Origin: Tigriopus japonicus
Taxonomy: Eukaryota; Arthropoda; Copepoda; Harpacticoida; Harpacticidae
Reading direction: 5' to 3'
DNA length: 64,000 bases
Assembly: GCA_010645155.1 (NCBI GenBank)
Contig: JAAGOF010000249.1
Span: forward strand, 187,486-251,485
Below, piece by piece: positions 1 through 10,246 of the stretch (position 1 is its first letter; each line of letters begins with the position of its first letter). The notes beneath the pieces were generated by a model. The model was not told where the DNA came from, did not search any database, and was given only the letters and a program-made list of their open reading frames with translations. The position numbers and the translations under genes are program-made.

Positions 1-614
1 AATCTGATAGAGTCCGTGTGAGTCGACCAGATTGCTGGATTGCATGAATTTTCTGTAGGATTGACTAGATTCGGATTCATCCTTGTCGGAGCTTTGAGCA
101 GTGATTCGGGCCAAGTCCAAGACATCACTGATATCGCTCTCAAACGAGCCATACATCTAGGAAAATAACGGTTTTTTAAAGAAACCATATTGGAATATCA
201 TTCATTAATCTGTACCTCTTTGTTTTTAGAACACAGGATGAGGTTCAGTTTTTGGAAACGATCCTCTTCATTCAGTAAGATTGAAGTTCGTTCGTTCTTC
301 AGGAGACGAAATTTCCGGGCCAAGTGGAGAGCAAAATGAACTATCGATGAAAACTTACTATGCTGAGTTTCACCCACGACCTATACAAATGATAGATTTG
401 GATAAGGGGTGAATTTCTTAAAAGTCAATGTCAAATATGATACCAAGAATGATTTAGATGGGTCAAGCTTGCGACCCACATCCGCCACGGATATCGCTTC
501 TCGCTCTGCCAGAGCATCTGGGAAGATCACAAACACTTGAAATCCCATTGTAATCTTGTCAAAGTAATTTTTGCTGAAGTCTGATTTCTCCTCGTCTGAC
601 ATCTGAACTTTCAA
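1..614 (-). CDS. 5' exons of an unrecognised gene, running off the left edge
   Basis: Three exons can be chained in one frame on the minus strand. Exon 1 runs from an ATG at 602 (an in-frame ATG also exists at 614) to 444, where TTG is followed by GTATCA. Exon 2 is 362-216: it follows an ACTCAG acceptor and ends GAG before GTACAG. Exon 3 is 156-1: it follows a TTTTCCTAG acceptor and stays open to the window edge. All junctions are phase 0 and none of the three exons holds a stop. The predicted N-terminus is acidic (MSDEEKSDF) and followed by a stretch ending VADVGRKLD that faintly recalls a degenerate EF-hand; this is not strong enough for a family call. Exon 3 is Ser/Asp-rich. The first donor is weak. 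The gene lies head-to-tail behind RPL14, about 270 bases from the RPL14 stop. Function unknown. Confidence 0.45.
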
Positions 615-847
615 ACGTCAGTTGGATTTGAAAGAGCGCTCGCAAAATCCCGACTTTTCATTGGTCGAGGATCGGAAGTTCGAAGTTGCGAGATTGAACT
701 GCCCCAGCGTGCACGAATTCATCAATATTCATTAAGCTATTTTTAAGCTTACGTTTCTTTTCTTCGCTTTTGTAGCTTTTTCGGGTATTTTTTCAATGAA
801 CTTGAGACTTCCTTATAAATAATGACAGGCTTTTAAGACATTTTTTG

Positions 848-853
848 TTTATT
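848..853 (-). terminator. poly(A) signal of RPL14
   Basis: TTTATT on the plus strand reads AATAAA on the minus strand, about 30 bases past the RPL14 stop codon. This is the normal position for a cleavage/polyadenylation signal. Confidence 0.7.
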
Positions 854-883
854 TGAAGGCGGAAACACGACCATAATAACCAA

Positions 884-2177
884 TTAGAGCTTGCCAGCCT
901 TGGACAGGGCCTTAACGTTCTTGTTGGTAGCCTTGGCCAGAATCTTGTTGCGGGCGGTCTTGGCCTTCTGGAGTCGGAATCGGTCAAAGTCGTTGAGGTT
1001 GTTCCTCCTGGTCTTCATGGCCATGCGCTTGGCCCAGGCGGACTCCTCCCACTTTTGGGAGATCTTCTCGGCGTCCCAAGCGGCCCTCACCACCTTGGAT
1101 CGGCTCGAAAACGGCACCTTGATGGTCAACGGCGTCAAGTGAATGTTCTTGATGCGGTAAGCTTGACGGGGAACTCCCGAGCAAGGACCATCAATCAACA
1201 CCTAAAAAAATAAGCCAGCAAATTCATCACCAATGTCAATTCTTCAGCATTTTGCAATGAAGCTTGAGATATTTCCATCCCCGCCTTTCTAGTTGGTATA
1301 AGACGGGGGGCATCAAAATTGTTCCGAGAACCCGAAACTTAGATGGAAGTGGGACACAAGCATAAGATTTCCAGAAGAAGCCAAGCAAAAGTAGCGAGTT
1401 TCATTGAAGTCAAAGAAAATTGGCTTAAGATCCGTTATGAAGGACCAGGAGGGCGCTAAATGATGCCCTCAGAATTAGGGGAATATAGGTTGTGACACTA
1501 AGAAAAGGTCACCATGGGTAGGTTAGGTTTGAATTCGTAAAATAGTCATAAATAGTTCCTCCTAGTTCTAAGCGCTTACCCGGTCCGTCACTGTAAATCT
1601 TATGTGGTTGTTTATTAAAAATATCGTTGGCGTAATGTTATCTTATTGCTTCTTTAACTACGTGAAGGCACTTGGTCCAACGTGGGACTTAAAAATATGC
1701 AGGTATTTAAAGGTTGCTTGCTATAGCAATGCGAATATTGAATCTAAAGCCATCAATTGACGGGTATCCAACTTGAGGTCAGATAGACCTCTAACATTCG
1801 CGTGGCCTTACTAGAGAAGAAGGTCACACGCTTTCCAGAAAATCGTTTGAATGTTGAGAAACTGATGCTTACTCGGTTCTGATCGATGACATCGACGATG
1901 GCGGCGATTTTACCGGCGCTCTCTCCATCTTGAAGGACGGCGATCCGGCCAATTTCCACGAACTTCTTGAAAGGCTGCAAGAAAAGAATTGAATTTTGGT
2001 TTACACATTTGTCAACGTCCTTTGTGAAGACTTAAATCGAGGACCAAATGTTTTCGAGTGTACCATTGGGTGCCAGTGACAATCAAGGGGTGATTTACGG
2101 GATCTTAGCTTTCACAATCAACACGGTGTAAGGGTGAAATACAATAAACAGTTGGAACTCTCGGATTTACTCACCAT
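884..2177 (-). CDS. RPL14: Large-subunit ribosomal protein L14 (eL14)
   Basis: Structural component of the 60S ribosome. Three exons encode 140 residues. Exon 1 contributes only the ATG (2177-2175), followed at once by GTGAGT. Exon 2 is 1974-1873 (34 codons, begins PFKKFVEIGR, ends VIDQNR). Exon 3 is 1201-884 (105 codons plus TAA, begins VLIDGPC, ends SKAGKL). All phases agree. The N-terminal half, with the conserved AGKIAAIVDVIDQNR and LIDGP stretches, is the KOW-like barrel typical of eL14; the C-terminal part is the usual basic helix, shorter than in mammals because it lacks the Ala/Lys-rich tail. The sequence upstream of the ATG is pyrimidine-rich on the coding strand, as in 5'TOP mRNAs, so mTOR-type translational control is likely. 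An intron right after the start codon is common in ribosomal protein genes. Confidence 0.96.
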
Positions 2178-2212
2178 TTTCGACGGCGGAAAAGGAGAAA
2201 AGGAAGGACAGC
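2178..2212 (-). promoter_or_regulatory. Pyrimidine-rich 5' leader (TOP-like) of RPL14
   Basis: Read on the minus strand, the bases before the ATG are CTTCCTTTTCTCCTTTTCC followed by GCC. This run matches the terminal oligopyrimidine tract of ribosomal protein mRNAs. The exact transcription start is not known. Confidence 0.5.
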
Positions 2213-2214
2213 TG

Positions 2215-5200
2215 ATGTGTCAACCCAAACATTGCGTGCGTTAGAAAATGTGAGGATCGGAATTGCGGAACCAGTCAAAATCACACCCAACCTCTCAAAT
2301 CGAGGAATGCAAAAAGGATTTAATGCACATAATGACACGTCAAGAAGGGCGAATGTGTAACAAAAAAAGGATTACTGAATGCTAAATACGTGAACAGCCC
2401 TTCGGACTCTTCCCAATAAATCCGTTTCATGACTAGTCAACGTGAAATAGCATTACTAAATAAATGTTCACCATCTCGTAAAGTTTCAGAAAAAAGCAAT
2501 CACCAAATATCTCGTATTGAAAAATGCTTCATTAACCGGGGTGTCGAGCACATCCGAAACTTATCCCGCTATTTTATTAACATATTTCGATTTAAGTTTT
2601 AGTTAACAACTTTTATCAGGGTAAGATTTGACTAGAATCTAGAATAAATAACCGAGCAAATAGCAAATTAATACCTTTTTGGACCAAATCTTGGAACTCA
2701 GTTTTTATTAAATTTGTCTTTTCTGAATCACAGTTACACAAAATAATGCAAAAGATCGTTGAAAAATATACTGAATGATTTGATGCCATTAAATCAGAAA
2801 TAATGAATGTCAATTTTGGACTGCTACGCCCAAGTCAAAATCGCAATCCATTCTTCTTGGGACTAAGTGAATAATGCTGAACAATGCCCCATTGTTTAGA
2901 AAACATGGCGCGAATCTAACAGTTTCAGACTGGAGGACTGGCACAAAAGTAAGGATTTCGTTAAAGTTGACACTTCCGTCAAAGGAAGAAGAAGCAAGGA
3001 TGACTCAAGCCAAGATTACTTTTAAATTGCACCTTGGGTCCAATCAGTACAATGAAAAATCCACGGAATTCTATATTCATCGCAAAAACGTTAAAGTACA
3101 GTTATTTCTGGATAAAAGTCGCAATTTTCTTTGTCTGATATTAGAACGAATGTCATTCAGAAACTACAAACTTGTTGAATGTTGCCGTTAAAACATTGCG
3201 TGGCAATCTAAGGATGCAAACCCATTTGAGACAAGGTTCAAAAATTTGGCCACAACGGTCACGAGTCGACACAAAACATCGTTTGTTTTTTTCTTTGTGT
3301 TGTCACTCATTACATCATTTGAAATACGATATGTTCTAAACAAGTTAATCAAAAGAGGCTTGCAGTAGTTTAATACAACGTTTCTCCATCAGGAAGATTA
3401 CTTTCTTCTTTGTCCTTGTGATGCGCAACAAAGGAGTCACGAATTCATTGCATCAATTTGCAAACAAGATTCCATTCACCAACGCACATATGTTTGCAGA
3501 TAAAACACCAATTTTGCTTAAAGACTCGATTACAATTGAAAATCTATTTCAAGATAATACATTTTTTATTGCGATATCATTGGACAGTACATTTTAGGAT
3601 AAATGCAGTGCCGTCCTTGTGATGGTTGGTTCTCATATTGATTGGCTCATATTTAACAGCCTTTCAAAATTCGTGCCCTTTTTCTCATAAATTAACATTA
3701 ATCCAGCAAAAACACATTTGAGCCTTTTGCATCATATTTTGGCCTTTTTCAACGTATTTAAGCCTTTTAGAGCTATTCATCTTTTTAAGGCTCTACACTC
3801 TGGTCAAGTTTTCAAGCTTAAAAATAGCACTTCAAGCATTCATTGGCCAAATGTCTGGGCAGCCCAAGAACTAGACAAACTCAAGCCATACAGGTCTAAA
3901 ATACCTAACCTAAAGTACCTAACCTAAAGTAAACCTAACCTCTAGGCATAGATCATGCCTGAATTAAATGTTCAGTGGTCAGGTTTCTGTGCCAATTTGA
4001 AAGGGATTTTACCAATAATTTCAACCAAAAACCACCACAGGTTCATCAACAGCACTCAGTAAACATTTGAGGCACTTTAGTTTGTCCAAAACTGATGGTT
4101 GACCGTTGCAATCTTCAAAAATATGTGTATCATGGGAACTGCGAGCTGTTGCCGCATGAAATCCACTAGATGACGCACTTTATGACCGTACTGTGCTATT
4201 ATAGTGCTCTAGTTTCTACTGGAAATCATAATTCTCATTGCTATAATCCCACTCCATGATTCCAGTGCTTCTTGCAGAGACGCATTGAAGTTATCAAACA
4301 TTTTTGATTAACATTCATTTACAGAATGCTGAGCATTAACGGTCTAAAATAAGCTAAGAAAAGTGGTTTAAAGTTTGGATCCCACTCCAGCACAATTATT
4401 GACCACAAACCTACATCATCCTTTACTTGGAAAGCCCAAAATCGACCAAGGACACAAAATAACAGCAAGGGGTTTACAGAACTCAGCCACACTACCAAGG
4501 TGTATGCTTCAGGTTCTCCCACGTTAATACTGCTAACTTACTTCTTCAATACAATGTGACCTAATATTTTGTTGTTGTTTTAGCCTTGAAACATGAGATT
4601 GGAATTCTTAATTTGCACTTACTAAAGACGCTTCGTAGCACTTAAATAATATTGAGACTAAACTAGTGCCAAAAATTATTTGGTGTACTCATTAATTTCG
4701 TTTCAGAGATCCAAAATACCCCTTTTCGTGATACTTATTTTAACCTGAAAAATGCATATGTGGTATCATTTTAGCATACTTAGGCAATATTTCAAATCAG
4801 TTCAAGTTAGAAAAAGAACGATGCTCATTTATCGAGAAGCACTTTTGACACTTTTGAAAAAATCTTACTTTGGACCACATTTTTAATTCTTAAAAGATAA
4901 TTCAATGGGTTTTCCTCGTCAATTTGACGGATAAATGTCTTCTAAAATATAACCATAGTTTTGAGGGAAAAAAATTGAAATAAATACTTTTCGGCTATCA
5001 TGAAAAACTAACTTGAGAATGAATATGTTCTCATTTTGGACATTTTTTTGGGTGTTTGAAGAAATTGAAGAACTGTGTAAACTTGAAGCAAAATTGTTGT
5101 AGATATCTTCACTTGAGAAATTGCAAAACATATTGTTGGGATGTTACATATACATGTATACTATATATCATGGGATGCTTTTGTTAGAAGGGCTAATTTT

Positions 5201-6600
5201 TCCAACTTTTTAAAATACAAATCAATAAAATTGTTCCTAATAATGTTTCAGGTTATCCCACAAAAATCCCACAGAAGAGAAGAAGTGTTTCAAAAGAAAC
5301 GGAGCACCCAAGTATAAAAATCTATACCTCGGAATCTAAACCATATATCAACTTTACCTCCCTCCATTGCAAATGATTGGCCAAACAATTGGCTTGTAGA
5401 GTCAGAAGAAAGCAATATCCGTAATCCATATATCAATAATAATACAAAATTTTTTTTTTATCATTCGCAACAAAGATTTTTATCCTGAAGGGCTAACTAC
5501 AAAAACAAAGCGTTTGTGACCCCAACTTTTTTCTCCCTCCCGAAATTTGGTTACACAAAAAAGCGAAATAAAGGGAACATGAATTTCAAACATTCTCATG
5601 TTTTTGAGCTTTGTGTATTTTTTTTCTAAAATCAACCATTTCTGAGGTACGGATATGGTTTTTCGATTATTTTGAATCACAGGGTACACACCGTTGCAAA
5701 ACAAAAAGGACACATGGTGTTTTTTAAGTCGGAGAAGTCTTTTTTGACTTCTGAGACCAGTTTTGAAATTGGAAAGTACTGCTGCAGATTTATTTGAATT
5801 CTGTCAATAAGGTCACTAAATATATTGTCGAAAACTATTCAGATTGTGGTGTAATTTGTTAGAACAGAACATCAATGGTGTCCTTCGACAATGTTAAACG
5901 AAAAGAGTCATTCAAAATTGATTTGCAAAATAGATTTCACCAAAACTTTAAAAACAAATAATCATGTTTCTTCCTCAGAAGCAACCTGAGCTAATTTTCC
6001 CTACATTCAATTCATCCTATCAGAATAATACTACAACAACTATTCTTCTATTTATTCTCTATTATTATTATTATATCTCTATTATATACATAAACTACCT
6101 AAATACAACTCTATTATGTATCTTCTATTCTATTTATAATATATAAATATACAATAACTAATCCAGCTAATCCTACTACAATTCTCAAATGAAATAAAAG
6201 GAACCCAAAGTGTGGAATGAGTGCATCAGACTTTTTAAACCTTCGTGATGACCATCCTCATGTTCAATTGAGAGTGGATTGCCTTTGGGCATTGTGATGG
6301 TTATGAGCACGTTCAAAGTTGTTTAGGATGAGAACAAAAGTCACTTGACTTAAAATTTGGAGGGGAATATTTTGGTCCAAAACAGAAAACCTGAAGTGGA
6401 GCGCCTATGCTGGACGTATGAGCCACTGAACAAGACTTGAACATGCACTCTAAACCCATACTAGTTGTCCTTAAAAGGCCATTCATTAGATATTCCTCAT
6501 ATTAGGGTCACTATGAGAAAATATCGATTTTCATTAAACTGTTGGAACAGAGTGTTCATGTAACCGCCCCAAAATATTTTATAAATCTTAGAAAATGATT
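2215..6600. other. AT-rich intergenic region without a supported gene
   Basis: Open frames here are short, lack recognisable domains and do not chain through splice sites. The stretch holds a (CCTAA)-like patch near 3900-3945 and AT-rich low-complexity DNA around 6030-6150 (ATT and TAT repeats). No RNA gene was recognised. Confidence 0.6.
3897..3945. repeat. Short degenerate telomere-like (CCTAA)n patch
   Basis: ACCTAACCTAAAGT occurs twice in near-tandem and is followed by AAACCTAACC. CCTAA is the complement of the arthropod telomere repeat TTAGG. With only about five imperfect copies this may be an interstitial remnant or chance. A similar word in the other orientation lies at about 1510-1530. 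Confidence 0.35.
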
Positions 6601-8480
6601 TTTCTTCTTGTCAGAATGAAATTGTATTGATAAAGTTGCCAAGAATGTTAAGTTCCTCAAGTCCAAATGATTCGACCAAATGTCTTTTACCTAAAAAAAA
6701 ACTGTTCGACCAAGCTACTAACGTCGAAATGAGTGTTTGAACTAATGGATTTTCGACGAAAAGATTTTTGCAAGAGCATCTTACAGTGTCTTGCATTTTT
6801 ATTTCATCATTTACATATGCATGACAATTTGAGCCCCTTGTGGTCCTTGACACCGTTTCTCGCCTCTGGATCGAACCAGATCTCATCTCGTCCGATGAAA
6901 CTGAAAACCTTTCAAAGAACAGATATCCTCTTGCCCAGGTACGACATACTCTACGTAAACATATGCATTGTCTCTTCCATGGGGAAATCGTGCTGATCCT
7001 CCTAGCGCCCACCTACCATCAAGGATTATTCATGCCCAACCCCCAACGGAAGATAGATCACATTCAAGGAAGGAAGTTCATGCACGAAGACACCAAACAC
7101 GAAGCCCACAATGACGAAGTTACAACGAACAAAAGCAGTAGTGTTGTCCCAACAACAACAGCAGCAGCAGCAGTAACTTCTAGCGTGGCCCACTTGAGTT
7201 ATAGTTCTTTTTACAGAAGTAGTAGTGGAAGCTACAATAGTAATGTGATCCAGCCCAACAGTATGACCGTGTTTGAGTCGAGTAGGCCTAGAAAGAGCTC
7301 AAGAAGTTGGCCCGAGTTTCTTGCTACTCACCCACCCATTTTAGTACGACACCTATCATGAAGACAAGAGTGAATTCAAAGAGCGAGGAGTGCAACGATA
7401 TGACACGGGAAGAATACTGCTCTGGATTACTCCACTTGTTAATGGTTCTGACATTCACGCATTGAGATTTTCTGCAAAATACTTAGTGTCCCTAGGAACT
7501 TTATAATTGGTCGTGTTTCGAGATAACGTTTGCACTGCCAAAACGAAATCCCCCGTAGAATTAGGAAGTCCGTGAGAAGGAGTAAAATACATATAATTTA
7601 AGAATACGTGAGATGTAAGGCCCTGATTCAGTTGTTTTTTTAGTGTAATCCTCGCATATCGAGTTCATTAGACCGAGCACAAGACCGTTTTTAAAACAGT
7701 GTGCAATGGCAACGGAAGGAAACGTTCGTGGAAGTAATTAAATTTTGCCCTCTGATTTATATTTTATGATGGTAGTCATCAAGTTCAAGCGCAGCCACTC
7801 CCTTAACAATCATATGCCGTATCTATCTACAAGGATCTGAACTTTGGCGTGATTAGCCAGAATCAGTAATTAGAGAAGCAATTCAATGCCAACAAAAGCA
7901 CAACGCAATACACACGCACGTTCACACACACACACACAAATATAGAGGCTCCTAACAAGCTTTACATTCGGTAGGTTTTCCTGAGGATTTGGGGATCTTT
8001 TTGTGTGTGGGGCAAATGCAAAGGATGATTACCCAATAGTCTAGTTCAAATTAACCCTCAAACTAAAGTGAAACACGACAAAAAGGGCCGTTTTTCCTCT
8101 TTGCCCGAGGAAGCAACAGCATTTCCAAACCAAACTTGGCAACAAGGAGTGAAACACCAGAGAAAGATTGACGCAAGGTTCAAACAGGGGTTCAGCTACA
8201 CTTTTAACAACCAAGGCGTATGGGTAATTGTCGTGTCAATTCTACTCTTGAGGTCTCCCTCCCATTTTGTTAGGAAAAATAACATTACAGACCTTTTTCT
8301 TGTTTTTGTCGGCAACTTTGCCTTTTGTTTTATTCCTGAAAAAATCATGTCTGGCTGGGATTGTGCGTCAAGCAACACCATCATCCTCTTGTCTTGTTCT
8401 TCCTTTACGAAAACCAAAGCGTCCATCCAAACAAAATCCAGGCGGGGATCTGGTGCAATGTTGATGGCGGGGACGCTTGG
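6601..8480. other. Region of uncertain content upstream of the cuticle gene
   Basis: A plus-strand frame from about 6840 to 7361 encodes a Ser/Thr/Asn-rich stretch and includes a short (CAG)n-type tract near 7155-7170. It has no recognisable domain and no convincing splice partners, so it is not called a gene. A (CA)n microsatellite lies at about 7908-7938. Nothing else is supported. Confidence 0.4.
7922..7938. repeat. (CA)n microsatellite
   Basis: An uninterrupted run of CA dinucleotides, preceded by interrupted CA-rich sequence from about 7908. Confidence 0.8.
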
Positions 8481-8489
8481 TATTTGACG

Positions 8490-8497
8490 TATAAAAA
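8490..8497 (+). promoter_or_regulatory. TATA box of the cuticle protein gene
   Basis: TATAAAAA lies about 100 bases before the start codon. A TCAATTG sequence about 30 bases downstream (near 8523) fits an arthropod initiator. Strong TATA promoters are common in cuticle protein genes. Confidence 0.7.
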
Positions 8498-8588
8498 GAA
8501 GCTCGTGCTTTCAAACACAACCTCAATTGTCCGTTCGTTGTCACCAAGTTGGGTACCTGACACACATTCTATTATTGACGCAACCAAA

Positions 8589-9713
8589 ATGAAGTTGGTG
8601 AGTATATCGTTGGTGTAGTGAACTCATCCGTTTGTCTTGTGACAACGTGAGTGACCCCCATTGATATCGCATCGTTTTCCTCTAGGCTCTATTTCTGGGT
8701 CTTCTCCTCATTGGAGCCGCTTTAGCCGACCACGGTGGCAACAACAACAATCACAGCAACAGACATAGAGGCCAACGTCGAGGCCGTGTCCAGAACGCCA
8801 ACCGACGAAACAATAACAATGGTCAAGGTAACGAGAGTGCGGCTCCTATTCACTTCGTCAACCTTCCCAGCCCGAAGCAGGTCACCGGACCCTTTGTCGT
8901 CCCTATCCCAATTCCAGGTTCCGGCAACTCGGGTGCCTTCCGGCCCCATACGGCGCCCATTCCGGTGCCACAAGCCGCTAATATCCCTGTAGCCGCTGCC
9001 CTCACTCCTCGCCAGGGCAAACAGGTGTCCATCCCAGGTGCGGTTGTCCGTAGTAATGCCCCCAATGCAAATGGCGAATATGACTTTCAGTAAGTTTGTC
9101 CCCTGCGTTCGAAAAAGGCGAAAGAGAAAGAGAGGCCGTTCGGATGATTCGCCAAAATAATCCTGCCACTTGAAAAAAGATAATAGTCCTCTGAGCATGG
9201 AGGAAGTGCCAGAACTTTATGAGCTTTGGGCTGTCGCCCCATGACCTTGACAGGTGAATGTGGCAGTCAAGCGCTTGTTCGTTCATAATATCCAGAGCAA
9301 CAGCCCTCTTGTCAAGAGATTGAGCTCATTCGCCACGGTCAAGGTGATCGACCCAATGATCAATGCATGCATGCATGCCTGCATGCCACTAATGCAACGA
9401 GACTTGACTCTTTGAAACGCCATAAATCTCGCTTCCCTTTTCCAGATTCCAAACCGACGACGGTGTCAACCGACAAGAACAAGGACAAACCATCCAAAGT
9501 GGAGGCGAAGACATCAACGAAATCACTGGACAGGTGAGCTGGACCTCACCTGAGGGAGAGCTTGTCACCTTGAACTACGTGGCCAACGAGAACGGCTACC
9601 AGCCCACCGGCAGCCATGTCCCCGTCGACAACCAAGAGCTCCCTTTGGCCATCCGATTGGGTCAGGAACTCATTCAACGTGTTGCTGCCAGGGATGCCGC
9701 CCGTCAAGGCTAA
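8589..9713 (+). CDS. RR-1-type cuticle protein (chitin-binding 4 domain)
   Basis: Secreted structural protein of the exoskeleton, predicted to bind chitin through the Rebers-Riddiford domain. Exon 1 is 8589-8597 (MKL, then GTGAGT). Exon 2 is 8686-9089. Exon 3 is 9446-9713, ending in TAA. Phases agree and give 226 residues. The N-terminus (MKL then ALFLGLLLIGAALAD) is a clear signal peptide split by the first intron; an intron after the first few codons is typical of arthropod cuticle genes. The middle is low-complexity: Asn/Arg-rich, then Pro/Val-rich. The RR domain starts at GEYDFQFQTDDG and ends with TSPEGELVTLNYVANENGY then QPTGSHVPV, matching the RR-1 pattern with its aromatic residues. 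An AATAAA lies at 9775-9780. Expression is probably moult-linked, by family knowledge. Confidence 0.93.
9361..9387. repeat. (ATGC)n simple repeat in intron 2 of the cuticle gene
   Basis: About six near-perfect ATGC units just before the last exon of the cuticle gene; self-complementary, so it could form a hairpin. Confidence 0.7.
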
Positions 9714-9774
9714 TGAAACAAGCGATCTCTCTTTCAAACTTGCCAATTTAATACCCTTTTATTGCTCTCTTGAT

Positions 9775-9780
9775 AATAAA
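9775..9780 (+). terminator. poly(A) signal of the cuticle protein gene
   Basis: AATAAA about 60 bases after the stop codon. Confidence 0.7.
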
Positions 9781-10246
9781 TTATCATTATTTATTTTTGA
9801 AAACAAGAGTAACTTCATTCAGAAGCTTGTAGAAATGGATCTAGTTTACGTAAGTGTTTTCTTCCATAGGCCTACGTAAAAGAAATTGAAAGCAATCAGG
9901 TCATCATTTAACACTCGGAAGATTGTTCGCGTCCGTATTTGGGTCAGAACAGTTTTCCAACTTCTTCACGAGAAGTCATAACATTTTTGAGACGAGCATT
10001 CATTTGGCAACGGTGACCTTAATTGACCAAAAAGCCTGTCGTAAACTCGATGCTCCCTTGTTTAAGACGCCATAATTCAAAACACCTTGACAATATATGA
10101 GACTTTCTAAATCTTAATGAGTTAGTTCCTCCCATAATTTACACGAGATCGGCGAGATCTTACCAAGACACACAGAAGGAAAAAAAGGTCCATGTTTTCT
10201 CTACTTCTGGGTTTCTAACGTGTGAAGTAGAATGTTGACATTGTAA

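Noticed and set aside
2874..3191. Plus-strand frame of 105 codons
   Set aside because: Low-complexity Lys-rich content in AT-rich intergenic DNA; no family resemblance.
6611..7012. Minus-strand frame of 133 codons opposite another open frame
   Set aside because: No conserved motif; the two overlapping frames cannot both be real and neither shows convincing splicing.
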